Shown: positions 33,413 through 46,777 of the stretch, piece after piece
Numbering within the stretch: the stretch's first letter is position 1
Layout: each line of letters begins with the position of its first letter
Assembly: GCF_021730395.1 (NCBI RefSeq)
Contig: NC_069371.1
Coordinates: forward strand, 67,858,001 to 67,922,000
Length of the DNA: 64,000 bases
Origin: Mercenaria mercenaria
Taxonomy: Eukaryota > Mollusca > Bivalvia > Venerida > Veneridae
Direction: 5' to 3'
Program-made: the position numbers and the translations under genes
Notes under the pieces: generated by a model
What the model was told of the DNA's origin: nothing
Databases searched by the model: none
What the model saw: the letters and a program-made list of their open reading frames with translations, nothing else

Positions 33413-34556
33413 AGCTCACCTGTCACAAAGTGACAAGGTGAGCTTTTGTGATCGTGCGGTGTCCGTCGTCCGTCCGTCAGTCCGTGCGTCCGTAAACTTT
33501 TGCTTGTGACCACTCTAGAGGTCACATTTTTCATGGGATCTTTATGAAAGTTGGTCAGTATGTTCATCTTGATGATATCTAGGTCAAGTTCGAAACTGGG
33601 TCACATGCCTTCAAAAACTAGGTCAGTAGGTCTAAAAATAGAAAAACCTTGTGACCTCTATAGAGGCCATAATTTTTAATGGATCTTCATGAAAATTGGT
33701 CAGAATGTTCGACTTGATGATGTCTAGGTCAAGTTCGAAACTGGGTCAGGTGCGGTCAAAAACTAGGTCAGTAGGTCTAAAAATAGAAAAACCTTGTGAC
33801 CTCTGTAGAGGTCATATATTTCACAAGATCTTCATGAATTTTGGTCAGAACGTTCACCTTGATGATATCTAGGTCAGGTTCGAAACTGGGTCACGTGCCT
33901 TCAAAAACTAGGTCAGTAGGTCAAATAATAGAAAAACCTTGTGACCTCTCTGAAGGCCATATTTTTCATGGGATCTGTATGAAAGTTGGTCTGAATGTTC
34001 ATCTTGATGATATCTAGGTCAGGTTCGAAACTGGGTCACGTGCGGTCAAAAACTAGGTCAGTAGGTCTAAAAATAGAAAAACCTTGTGACCTCTCTAGAG
34101 GCCATAAATTTCACAAGATCTTCATGAAAATTGGTCAGAACGTTCACCTTGATGATATCTAGGTCAGGTTTGAAACTGGGTCATGTGCCATCAAAAACTA
34201 GGTCAGTAGGTCAAATAATAGAAAAACCTTGTGACCTCTCTAAAGGCCATATTTTTCATTGGATTTGTATGAAAGTTGGTCTGAATGTTCATCTTGATGA
34301 TATCTAGGTCAAGTTCGAAACTGGGTCACGTGCGGTCAAAAACTAGGTCAGTAGGTCTAAAAATAGAAAAACCTTGTGACCTCTCTAGAGGCCATATATT
34401 TCATGAAATCTTCATGACAATTTGTCAGAATGTTCACCTTGATGATATCTCAATCAAGTTAGAAAGTGGGTCACGTGCCATCAAAAACTAGGTCAGTAGG
34501 TCAAATAATAGAAAAACCTTGTGACCTCTATAGAGGCCATATTTTCCATGGGATCC
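33413..34556 (+). mobile_element. Helitron/pearl-like element G (145 bp core), 3' truncated
   Basis: Same family as elements C and I: opens with AGCTCACCTGTCAC and its mirror, a CGTCCGTCAGTCCGTGCG stretch, about seven 145 bp units, then stops abruptly at the LINE junction (CCATGGGATC|CGG). The terminal hairpin is absent. Confidence 0.8.
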
Positions 34557-35792
34557 GGACCAGACGCCTTGTTGGGATTTAGATTCTTGAGCATTTTCAA
34601 AACACCTTCTACAGTTATATCAGTGTCAGACATTTTATTAACTTGTTGAAATTTGTCACTTTCAAAGAGGTTTAATTCACAAAGTTGTTGAAGACTGACT
34701 GGTTTAGGTTTGAGAAAACACATTCAAATTGTTTGTTAAGAATTGTTGCTTTATCATATGGTTTGGTATAAGTTTTACCTTCAGATTTTAAAGGTGCTAC
34801 ACCATGATTGTCTGCTTTTTTATGTTTTACAAAAGAATAGATTTTTTTTTGTTTTTACCAGATTCTGAGTCATTAGAAAAGATTACCGATTCTAAATATT
34901 CCCAATAAGATTTTCGTATTTCTCTTTGGATGGTGGCTTTAAGAAAAGTAAGTCGCTGTCTCATTTTGCTGTATCGTTCTTTTCCATTAGCATTTTTACA
35001 TTTAGTATGTAATTTATCTCTTTTATGTATCATTTTAATGATCTTTTTTGTTACCCAGGGAAGATCACTTCTGGGTTTAGTCATTTTAGTTGGTATATAT
35101 TTGCTCGATAATTCATTGATTTTATTTTTAAATTTTTCTCACAATATGTTTGGGTCATTAGATGAGAGTTTAACAAAAACATTATTAAAGTATTCATTGA
35201 GATCAGACTTGAATGAATCCCAGTTGGCTTTTTTAAATTGTTTGATTTCACGTTTTACTTGCCGAGGTCTGCCAATTTTGATGTTCATTTCATGAAAGAC
35301 AATATTAAGATCTGACGATCCAAGACTAGGTAATATTTTGGTGGAATGAACTTGAGAAGGTTGATGTGTCAAGAATAAATCAAGAACATTGTTTTCTCTT
35401 GTCGGTTCTTTTACTACCTGATCCAGGTTGAAATTTGTAAGATTTTCCAAGAATTGTTCATATAATGATTTAGATTTACAAGAATCCCTAACAGACGTCC
35501 AGTCTATATCAGGCATGTTTAAATCGCCAAACTATGCTATTTCTAGGTACATTCTGCAAAGAGTTCCACAAGGACAACGGGCTATTTTGATCAATTTCAT
35601 GAGGTTTGTAAAATGCCGATAAATAGATTTGACCCCTGGAATGCTTAATTTTGTCCAAACTTTGTTGCAATCTGGGTCAGTCTTTAAGTCAGGTTGTTCC
35701 TCACAAACAAATCTATTAGGAACAGCCAACATTACACCACCCCCTTTACCACTAGTTCTATCATCTCTAAAAACTTGAAATTGGTTATCTTC
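34557..35792 (-). mobile_element. LINE fragment (endonuclease end to RT start), minus
   Basis: Minus-strand frames encode, in order, a late endonuclease part (MPDIDWTSVRDSC, LDLFLTHQPSQVHS, LGSSDLNIVFHEM), a basic linker (LPWVTKKIIKMIHKRDKL, IQREIRKSYWEYLESVI) and the opening of a reverse transcriptase (MLKNLNPNKASGPDP). The rest of the RT is missing at the junction with element G, and the 5' part at the junction with the LTR element. Clade not assigned; sequence distinct from the LINE at 52-57 kb. Frames are interrupted, so it is inactive. Confidence 0.8.
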
Positions 35793-36878
35793 AGGATTGG
35801 TTTGCGGTAGAGACCACCATGTTTAATTTCTTGTTAGCAAGGCAAAGTGGTTTAACAAGTGTTTTACTTTTTATAAGTTTGTATGGTCTATTTGGATATA
35901 GGAATTGGGTTCGTATAATGTTATTACATTATATCGATGGATTTGTATTATTTCTGGTTCGGTTGATATTGTTGTATTCGTTCATTTTACGCGTTCTTTC
36001 TGTCTTTCTGGAATCCGCGTAAAGTTCTGTAATCGCAGGTCTACAACTGCCATTTACTTCTGTTTTAACATCTAGCATGAATATCACACTATTCACATTA
36101 CAGCACAGTTACAGCTCTTGGGGGTGTTGGTACACAGGCACAGGTGTGAGCAGACAGAAGACTGGAGAGAGTTGTTACATGTAATGTGGGTGTTTATTCT
36201 ACAAATAAGGTATGCTATATTGTCAGTATTCTATTGTTTTTATATACATGTGTTTTAGTGTGAAGGAATAGAGTGATTGAAGTCAAGATCAGTGCAGTTT
36301 GCCAGTTACTTGAAACACTAGGTATTAGCCACTATACAGACCACTGGACCACTAGATAACAATAATGATATATGTTTAATATTGTTTTTAAATCATTTAT
36401 AATCTGTTGTGTAATTAATGTATAACCGATAACTTTTAAATGAACAACAAATTGATTAATGGTTCTACTTAGTATAATGTAAATGTTCAAGTAAAACGGT
36501 ATGGTTTATAGCGTAATTGATATCTATAGTATGTATGATATCTATTATATGTATGATATATGATTATCTGTATGATATCCGTTTGATATCATACCTATCT
36601 TTTACTATTGTTGTTATGTATGTTTCAGACCCGGACATGTTACACGTCTCGAGTGGTTTGATGATAAACAGTTAAGTGTTAAGAGACATTCAGAGATAAT
36701 ACAGTAATATTCCATTCAGAGATAGTATGTATATGTAAAGAGAAGAGACATTTAAAAAGACTGTATCATAGTTTACATGATGACAGATTGATACATGTGT
36801 TACACATATAGAAGAAGATTATATAGAAAATTAAAAGTAGTAGAAACCCCGAACTGTATAGTTTCGTCTCTACTAGAA
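35793..36878 (+). repeat. Left LTR of the Ty3/Gypsy-type element
   Basis: Begins in common with the right repeat at TTGGTTTGCGGTAGAGACC and ends just before the primer-binding site. It borders a LINE fragment directly on its left. Confidence 0.88.
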
Positions 36879-39577
36879 TGGCGCCCAACGTGAAAATCGT
36901 GTATGAAACAAACTTTTAAGTATTTTACAGATCTATTTCTGGAAGTTAACAGTTTGATTGATTGTGTCGAAGCCCCGACGATAAAGTGGAGCATATTGGT
37001 ACGTAGCCTGGTACAATGTGGTAGAATCTAAAGACGTTATTCGACATCCTGTCTCGTATGGTTAGAACATCTTCAACGTGTCGTGCTATTTGTTTATGGT
37101 GGAGGATCTACAGACGTTATGCTTCAACATCCGTGCAAGATTCAAGATCCGGTGGAACATTTCAGACTGTGATCAGTGTTTATTTATTAGGACAGTCAGT
37201 GGCTAGTGATCTTTTTGTGTACCAAGAGTTGGTGAGTCGGTATATAAATTTTTCCTGGGTCACATTTTTGTAATTTTTCAACTTTAAGTGAAAAAATTAG
37301 AAAACAGACTTAAACTGTAATTAAGTAAACTGTTTTATAGACAGTCGAAGAGTTTTCTACCAAATTAAGTGATTGAGTTAGAATATAGACCTATATTTGA
37401 ATATATAGTGAATATAGTTGTCAGTTTCAGTATTACTTACTCTCGGTACGAGCCGTGATAGAATATTGTCAATTAGAAACGATAATTTACATCGAGCCAA
37501 GTGATTTTCGAACCAGTATCTTTTCGTTAAAGTTATTTTAATCAGTTAAGGCTGTGACCCAGGGTGTAATTATTTTATAGTGTGTCAATTGTAAAGAAAG
37601 TGAGAGAAATTCACCACAATCACATTTTCAAGTAATAAACATGGTGGCGGTTCTCTTTGCATGAAAAATCTCCTCTTTTGATTAATATATCTGATACTAT
37701 CTTTATTAGTCTTTCTTTTAATCCTCTTAAACCGGCAGTTTCATGTAGACCGCAATTACAGTGCAAAATAAATTCTAAATTCACAAGGTTTCAGCTGAAT
37801 TGAGTCAGGTTTTGTTGTTTACATATTTTTTTCATTGGAAGGTTATTTGGTTGACCTTTGTGATACTCAGTTGGCCATTGTGATATTTCATTCATAGAAT
37901 TTTACTACACTTGCTGGTTGTAGATTTCGATTGATTGTGATATCAGTGACACTTTCCTTTAGTGTATTTTCATTGGATCTCAGGTCATGTGACTTTAGTC
38001 AGGTGGTTGTATTTTCTGAAAATCATAGTTTGACAGGTGTGACCTATATTTACCTATCTTGTCAATTGTGTATACATGTATTTGTTTTTCAGTGGTAGAC
38101 AGAACTGAAGAAAGAGAAACAGAACAGATAATTAGACATAAATGAAATAAATTATTCTTATTTTCAGGTTATTAGACTTGATAAATAAAATATGATATTT
38201 TGAGTGATGAAATATATTTGACAATAAAGCAAATAAATAAAAATTGTGTTTGATAAACATAATACATGACATTGTGTTGATAATTTGAGAATAGTCCTGT
38301 TGTACATTGGTTTATAAAATATAGACTGGAGAAATTTATGAGCACTGTAGCTGAATTTGAAATAAACATTTCATTTTTCAGAAATAGTAATAGATTCTGA
38401 AATTGATCAATAAATTTGAATTACAAATTTCAATTAATTTCAGAAATTGAGAAAAATAGTTGAGCTCAGCTGATTAATACGGCAAATAAATTTAGAAATT
38501 CAGTAGTATCTGATTTGGGGATACAGAATGCTTTTGTATTGAAATAAATAAATTTATTTCAATACTAAACTTGCTTTAGATATATAGTTAAAATAGCTTA
38601 TGGCCATCGCGACATAGTCGACATAGCGTGCGGATATTTTTATATATCGGTATTGAATTGAATTGAATACCTTAATAAGGCAGCATCATTGAAAGCCTAA
38701 TTGGTTCATCAGCATTACTATAATCTGAAAAATTGAAAAATAGACTTCTTTGTTGAATTTCAAAGCACTTCGTGAGAAATAATAAATGAAATAAATTGTA
38801 ATAGTGAAGTATACAATACAAAAAAGGGAACCTTAGTCAATAAAGCCCAAAGCTTATCAGTAGTAAATTGAAAGAGAAATAACTGCTGTTATACTTTGAA
38901 ACAAATTTAATTCAGTTGAATATTTTGCGGTGTTACATTGAAATTGTACTGCAGATTGATTAATGGATAGTCATTGAGAAAGGATAGTCAATATATTACT
39001 AGAAAAGGGAGATAATTGATGAAATAGTGAAGTGAAATTGGTGTGAACCTTGAAATAAATTTGAAAATTTGAATGAAATTAAATTGAAATACTTGTTAAA
39101 GAAAGTTGATACTTAGTCATTAAGCTTACATGATAGTGCAATACAGACTGTTGAAGTGAATGCACAAAAGACTTATATGGACTGTAGAATTGTAGCACAA
39201 GTGATATCTACTGTAGATGAATAGTAGTTGGATATCAGTATAAGTGAATGAAATAGGGAATAGACGTTCAGTTTAGACGAGAGATGTAGAAATTTAAAGA
39301 TAGAGAAAAGAATTTGAAGAATTCTGAAAGTAAAGACTTTGCAAAAAAAGCAAGATATAGATAAGAGGTAAAGGCGTAGAATAATTAGAGTGAAATAGAG
39401 ACTGTGATATAAGTGAATAGTGAAAATAGACTTTGTGATATATGAACTTTTTGATAATTTGGAAAAGTCAAATCAGATATTTGATTGAATAGTACTTGAG
39501 AAAGAGAGGAGGAGGGATACACAAATGGAGAATAGTAGACATTTGAAAAAGAAATACATTATTTAAGTATAGCAAGG
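36879..39577 (+). other. Leader of the LTR element, no gene seen
   Basis: About 2.7 kb between the primer site and the gag-like region; AT-rich with many GAAATAAA-like words. Unusually long for a Ty3/Gypsy leader. Confidence 0.6.
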
Positions 39578-41334
39578 ATGGCTAGTAAAAAGATAGAAGA
39601 TGTGACAGAGGAAGATTTGAAGCTACTTGGTGTGTTTGAGAAATTGAAAATTAAACCACCAGTGAAATTAGAAGAACCAGAGGATCTTGAACATTACATG
39701 AAATTTTATGTGAAAGAAGTAAATCCCACAACAGAAAAGACAAAAACAGCTTCAGTACCCAGAATTTCGGTATTCTACGGAGAAGCTGACAAGGGTGAAG
39801 TAAATTATTTAACATGGCAATACGAAGTGAACTGTCTTTGTGTAGAGGGAACAAGAACAAATACGGAATCAGACGTTCATGTAAAGGCGAGGCAGCAAAT
39901 ATATTATGCAGAATGGGCATACATGCTTGTGTTGCAGATATTTTGAGGAAGTTTAGTTCTACATATTCAATGTTGGAAACTGGAGAGTCGATTCTTAGGA
40001 AATTTTATGCATGTTCTCAAGGTCCAACAGAATCTGTATCGACATATGCTGCACGTGTTGAAGACATTTTCTCCCAAGCGGTGGAATTGAAAGCTTTGGC
40101 AGCTACACAAGAAGAAATCCTTAAGAATATTCTATACCAAGGGCTTAGAAATAACTTAAGACAAGCTGCAAATTACAAATTTGAGACAGTCAAAGATTAC
40201 GATAAATTTAAGATAGAGCTACGAAAGATAGAAAACAGCATGAATGAAGAAAAAGAAAATGATTCTAAAGCAAAGTGCCATGCAGCGACTGAAATAGAGG
40301 AGAAATCTGAACTTGGAGAAGTGAAAGATCTTTTAAAGGAAATGAATTCAAGGATTGAGCGTTTGGAAAAAGAGAAAGAAGAAAGTAATCAACAACACCA
40401 ATACTATGGAGGTGGATACCAAAGAGGCATTAGTCGTGGTTTCAGAAGAAACTTCAGAGGAAATCCCAGAGATAGAGGCAGAGGTCGTGGAGATTACAGA
40501 CCAGCTAGACCCGCAGGATCTTCAAATATGCAGCCCACATGCTATAACTGCAACAGGAAGGGTCATTTTGCTAGGAACTGCCCAAACTAGTTGGTGCCTC
40601 AATTACAGGATCGAATAGGGGCACTTCAGAAAAAAGTTACAAAGATCCTAAGTTAGTTGGAACTTCAGCAGAAGCAACAGTTAAGATAAACAACATTAAA
40701 ACAACTGCATTACTTGATAGCAGAAGTTGCATTAGTAGCATCAGTGAAGCCTTTTACAAAGAACATCTTCAAGAGTCGCAAATTGAGGCAACTTTAACTA
40801 CAGATGGGATCCCCAAATCAACAAATCAGCAATGTTTATTTTTGATTACACCGGAAACAAAGTACAGTGCAAAAGCAACAAACATCTTGAATGGACTTCT
40901 GACAAACTGCAAGGGCAACTTTGGGGAAACATTTTTACAAAAAGCTAGTCTTCACACACCTTGGTACCTTGCATTTAGATGCTTGACAATACAACAAAGA
41001 GTGCTTAAAAGAAATAAAGATAGAATTGCCATTGTAAGGTCAGCAGAACCAAGCATGATTATCATAGGACAAAAACCAGTCAGTAGATATAAAAGGTTAT
41101 ACAGATAAAGAGTTAAATTTCCATGACACTTGTACAGTACTGCAAGAAACAGAGGACACTTCATTACCAAAATTTCGTTGACATAACTCCATCCGTCATA
41201 CACTATTCATACAAGAAAAACAATGAAGTCTTTGTCAACATCTCTAATGCTACAACAAATTCTATAACAGTATCACCAAAGGCTATCCTTTGTGAAATTC
41301 AACCTGTGACTATGGATGAATCAGTCTTTTAAAG

Positions 41335-41617
41335 AGCCCGCCCGCTTAGCTCAGTAGGTAGAGCGTCGGTCTACGGATCGCGGGGTCGTGAGTTCGATCC
41401 TCGGGCGGGGCGTATGTTCTTCGTGACTATTTGATAAACGACATTGTGTCTGAAATCATTAGTCCTCCACCTCTGATTCATGTGGGGAAGTTGGCAGTTA
41501 CTTGCGGAGAACAGGTTTGTACTGGTACAGAATCCAGGAACACTGGTTAGGTTAGCTGCCCGCCGTTACATCACTGAAATACTGTTGAAAAGCGGCGTTA
41601 AACCCAAAACAAACAAA
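41335..41617 (+). mobile_element. tRNA-derived SINE (family 2), inside the LTR element
   Basis: Full-length copy: head with A box TAGCTCAGTAGGTAGAGC and B box GGTCGTGAGTTCGATCC, body GTATGTTCTTCGTGACTATT, GGAGAACAGGTTTGTACTGG, tail AAACCCAAAACAAACAAAAA. The words AATCAGTCTTT and AAATCAGTCTTTC on its two sides (41319 and 41617) look like the target duplication. Confidence 0.92.
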
Positions 41618-41956
41618 AATCAGTCTTTCAAAAGCTAGAAAATGAACAAGATTCAAAGATATTTCAAGAGATTCATGTCAATTCAGATTTAAGTGAAGAT
41701 CAAAATATCAAGTTACGGGAACTTCTGAAGAAACATGTAGATATTTTTTCTAAAAGTGACACAGACATCGACTTTTGTGACTTAATATAACATCGCATTG
41801 ATTTAGTCGATGAAATCCCATTTAAACAAAGACATCGCCGTATTCCTCCTGCAACGATAGACGAAGTACGTTCACATTTAGAACAGCTGTTAGCCAGTGG
41901 TGTTATTTCCAAATCAAAGTCTCCCTGGGCTCAAATATAGTACTAGTACGCAAGAA

Positions 41957-42847
41957 CAAGAGCTGTCGGAGGACAGCAACGCTCGACTATTCAACAGCCT
42001 TGTCAATTGAATGAATACAAAAGTTGAAAAAGGGGCATAATTTTGTAAAATGCAAAGTAGAGGTATTGAACCTCTGTACTGCATGTCATATCATGACAGT
42101 GAACAAGTGTGTGAAGTTTCAATCCTTTCCAATTTGTGGATACTGAGATACCAGCTTACATACAAAAACTTAACAAAAAACTGCTAAGTCAAAGGGGCAT
42201 AATTTTGTAAAAATGCCAAGTAGAGTTATGGGACCTTCACAGTGCATGTTAGGTCATGACAGTGAACAAGTGTGTGAAGTTTCAATCCATTCCAATTAGT
42301 GGATACTGAGATATCAGATTACATACAAAAATTTAACCAAAAACTGCTAAGTCGAAAAAGGGGCATAATTTTGAAAAAAAAAGAGAGTAGAGTTATGGGA
42401 CTTGCTTAGTGCATGTCAGATCATGATAGTGAACAAGTATGTGAAGTTTCAATCCATTCCCATTAGTAAGTACTGAGATACCAGCTTACATACAAAACCT
42501 TAACCAAAAATTTCTAAGTCGAAAAATGGGCATAATTTTGTAAAAAAGCAAAATAGAGTTATGGAACCTGTGCAGTGTAGATCAGTTCATCACAGTGAAT
42601 AAGTGTGTGAAGTTTCAATCCAATCCCACTAGTGGTTACTGAGTTACCAGCTTACATACAAAACCTTAACCAAAAATTTCTAAGTCGAAAAAGGGGCATA
42701 ATTTTGTAAAAAAGCAAAATAGAGTTATGGAACTTGTGCAATGTAAGTCAGTTTGTCACAGTGAATTAGTGTGTGAAGTTTCAATCCATTCCCACAAGTG
42801 GTTACTGAGATACCAGCTTACATACAAAACCTTAACCAAAATCGGGA

Positions 42848-42878
<31 letters not shown>

Positions 42879-42923
42879 GCATGGGCGAGTGCAATAGCTC
42901 ACTATTCTATGAATAGTCGAGCT
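41957..42923 (-). mobile_element. Helitron/pearl-like element H (165 bp tandem core), minus
   Basis: On the minus strand: 5' hairpin AGCTCGACTATTCATAGAATAGTGAGCT (two mirrored halves), a GTCGGC hexamer run, five units of about 165 bp (CATAATTTTGTAAAA, GTGTGTGAAGTTTCAATCC on the plus strand), then hairpin GCTGTCCTCCGACAGC and TCTTG|TT. It lies in the reverse-transcriptase region of the LTR element. Confidence 0.85.
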
Positions 42924-45900
42924 AAAAAAATGGAAAAATTCATCAACAAACGCACATTTCGCGATGCTTACGCCTTGCCACGCATGGAAGAAGTCTTTGA
43001 TTGCCTTGGTTCTTCAAAATTGTTTAGTGTTATTGACATGAAAAGTGGCTACCATTAAGTTCCAATTGAGGAAACACATAAAGAGCGGACTGCTTTCACC
43101 GTTGGACCTCTTGGACTATATCATTTCAACAAGATGCCTTTTGGACTTAGTAACTCCCCTGCAACGTACCAGAGACTCATGGAAGAGTGTTAAGGCGACT
43201 ATAATATGAAAATTTGCGTCATATACCTTGATGACTTGGTAATATTCTCTGACAGTTTTGAGCAACACCTAGAAAGACTTGATTTAGATCTTACTCGGCT
43301 ACAAGAAGACAATTTGAAAATATCTGCTGACAAATGTTACTTCCTTCAAAAACGTGTTAAATTCCTTGGTCACATTGTGAGTTAATTTGGTGTGGAAACA
43401 GATCCTGAAAAGATTGAGAAAGTGAAAAATTGGCCAGTTCCATCAGATGCCGATCAGCTTCGTTCATACTTAGCGTTCGCTGGATACTACCGCAAATATT
43501 TAAAATACTTCTCAGAAATAACAAAGCCTTTGAATGATCTACTTCCACCAACAACATCTAAGAAAAAGGGTAACAGTAAGAAAAAGGAGTGGAAATGGAC
43601 TGAAGTAGAACAGCAGACATTTGACAAGTTAAAAGAAACCTGACATCACCTCCAATCCTTGCATACCCTGATTTTAGTTTTCCGTTTGAGTTACACACGG
43701 ACGCTTGTGGTACAGGGTTAGGTGCAGGCCTTTACCAGCGTCATGGAAAGGAGAACAAAGTTATTGCCTATACAAGCAGAAGTTTAACCAAATCGGAAAA
43801 AACCTACCCAGCTTTTAAACTGGAATTCTTAGCGCTAAAGTGGGCGGTAACCGATAAGTTCAGTGATTATTTGACAGGGAACCATTTCACCATCTTCACA
43901 GATAACAATCCGCTAACACATATTCTGACATCGGCTAAGTTAGACGCGACAGGACAAAGGTGGTCATCAGTCTTTACCGCGTACGATTTTGACATTGTCT
44001 ACAGACCTGGTCGAAAAGATGCTGACGCCGATGCAATGTCTCGTTACCCACATGAGAGGTCTACAAACATAGATGGAGACATGATCAAGATCAGCCAAGA
44101 CACAGTAAAAGTCATTTGTAGCTCAATACAAGGCGACCCATACATTGACATACTTCCTGCAGCAGCCATTAATATAATAGATTCGCCTGGTCAGCCCATG
44201 GCGCAGATTGAAATGAGAGACATTCGCAAAAATCAGATTGCTGACAGACACATTGGCAAATGGGTAACTGATGTAACTGATAACAGACAACCACATTTGA
44301 AATATTTCTCAAAGGAAGACAGCATCATGAGAAAGAGCTTCAAAAACTTGAAAATAATAAGAGGTGTACTTTATAGAGAAGTGACATGGAACGACGAGAA
44401 AGTACAACAGCTAGTTCTGCCTGAAATTTACAGGAAAGCAACGCTTTTAGGTCTGCACAACGAGATAAGTCATCCTGGCAGAGATAGAACTATGTCACTT
44501 CTGAGGGAAAGATTCTTTTGGCCTGGAATGGCAACAGATTGTGAACTTTGGATTAAGAGTTGTGATAGATGCCGCAGACGAAAGTCAGACACCAACACTA
44601 GAGCACCACTTGTGAATATTGAAACAACATGTCCATTAGAACTTGTCTGTATTGATTTTTTAACGCTGGAACCATCAACAGGAGGATTCGCCAACATTTT
44701 AGTACTAACTGATCACTTCACAAAACTGGCTTTAGCAGTACCTACAAAAAACCAGACTGCAAAGACTACCGCAGAAGCATTCTATGAAAACTTCATCGTT
44801 CATTATGGCATTCCTACCAGAATACACTCTGATCAAGGCGATTATTTCGAATCAACACTCATCAAAGAACTTTGTGAATTATTCGGCATTGAAAAGTCTA
44901 GAACAACACCATATCATCCAAGCGGTAATGGAATTTCTGAAAGATATAATAGAACGTTACTCAACATGTAAGGAACTCTTGATCCAAGCAAAAAGCCAGA
45001 CTGGAAGAAACATTTGCTACCACTTGTTTATGCCTACAATTGTACCAAACATGAATCAACAAAATTTTCTCCATTTCAACTTATGTTTGGTAGGACTCCA
45101 AAATTACCAATTGACTCAGTTTTCGAAGCCACACAAGAAGCAACAACAAACCAGACAACAACAGAGTATGTTGAACAGTTACAACAGCGTCTCCAAACAT
45201 CAAGAGAACTTGTAAATCGCTTCACAAATAATTCAAGACAAAGACAGAAGAAACATTATGATAAGACGGCAAAGGCGTCAAAGATTCAAGTTGGTGACAA
45301 AGTTCTGGTGAAGATACTGGCCTTTGAAGGACGCCACAAGATAGCAGACAGATTTGAGGAAAAGCCATATGTTGTCACAAAACAACCAAACCCTGAAATT
45401 CCTAAATTCCTGTGTTTGAAATAAAGAATGGAGATGGAGCTTGTAGAACTTTGCACAGAAATAATCTATTTTTAGTGGAATCCATAGACAATGGACCCAA
45501 TGATAGCAATAGAGAAGAAAACACAAAGGATCAGACAGATGTTAATGTCAGACCAGTTCCTAAACCAAGGAAAAGGACTAAGGCAACAGCAGCTGCTAAG
45601 AATGACAGAGATGAAGTGAAGAAGAAAGCCAGTACTGGGTTAGAGGATAGAGAATTTAGTGATTCAGATGAGTCAGAAGAAGAATATGTTCTGAGAACAT
45701 ATCAGAGTGAGGACGCTCACACTTCTGAACTAGACAAGATGAAAGGAGGTGAAGCGATGATAGAAGATACAGTGGAAGTAGAACATGTCGACATGGATAG
45801 TGATGAGAAACAAGATTCAACAGAGACAGAAGAGATTGATACTGGTGGTCATACAGATGAAACAGTAGAAAGAGACACAGAAGAAATAACAGATATGCAT

Positions 45901-46777
45901 CAAGATGAAACTGAATTGAAAAAGATAACTGCTAGTGGAGGAAAAGAGGAATGTGCAAAGAAAGAATTAAATACAGAAGCAGCAGGACTTGAGGAACAGA
46001 GAAAGGAAACAAATGAGAAGAAATGACCAACAAAGCCACATCCAGGAAGACCAGATAGATCTGTGCCGCCTCCAAGAAGACCGGATAGATCTACAAAGAA
46101 ACCAAAATGGCAGGAATATTATCTCATGTATCAGATAACTAGAACAACAGATGACAGAAGTGAAGCTCTGAATCAACTATTAGATTCTGGTATTTTGAAT
46201 TCAGTTAGTAAGGACATGGCAAACAAATTATTGGAAGCTGTGATGAAGTGATTTTAAACTATATCCATGTAAAATTGTAATCATGTAATGAATTTTGATA
46301 TTGAAATGTGAAATTTTATTGTTAAATTGCCATGAAATGGATAAAAGATGACATACTGTAGTCGAATATATGTGATGTTCTGTTTTTATTTTAATATTTA
46401 TGTAATAATGTGTATGCTTGATTAATGGTAGATTGAATTTCAGGACACAAAGCAGATAGATTACAAATATGGAAATTATGAGGCACAATTTTTGCATCAG
46501 GGAGGAAGACAGTTCTTATAGATTTTTCTTGGAATGTATAAGAATATACAAGTTTAGTTTAAATGTATAGAATGAGATCTAGTTCTGTTCAGCATTGAAT
46601 TTATGCTGAGTGATTAAAATTAACAGTCCTAATAGACATGTTTGAAGTATTGCTTTGTGTATAGATTGCTTTGTGGATTACTGTTCATAATATTACTAAT
46701 GTAGATTTTCTTTCAGATGATGACTGCATTATTTTTTTTTAAATGATGAGACATCATTTTCCGGAGAGGGGGGGGAA

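Noticed and set aside
37058-37273. Small protein in the LTR element's leader
   Set aside because: No recognisable motif and typical random frame length.
41336-41408. Functional tRNA gene
   Set aside because: Same reason; it is the head of a SINE inserted in the LTR element.
42798-43058. Open frame with a run of Asp-Ala repeats
   Set aside because: The repeat is the hexamer stretch of element H read together with flanking retrotransposon sequence.
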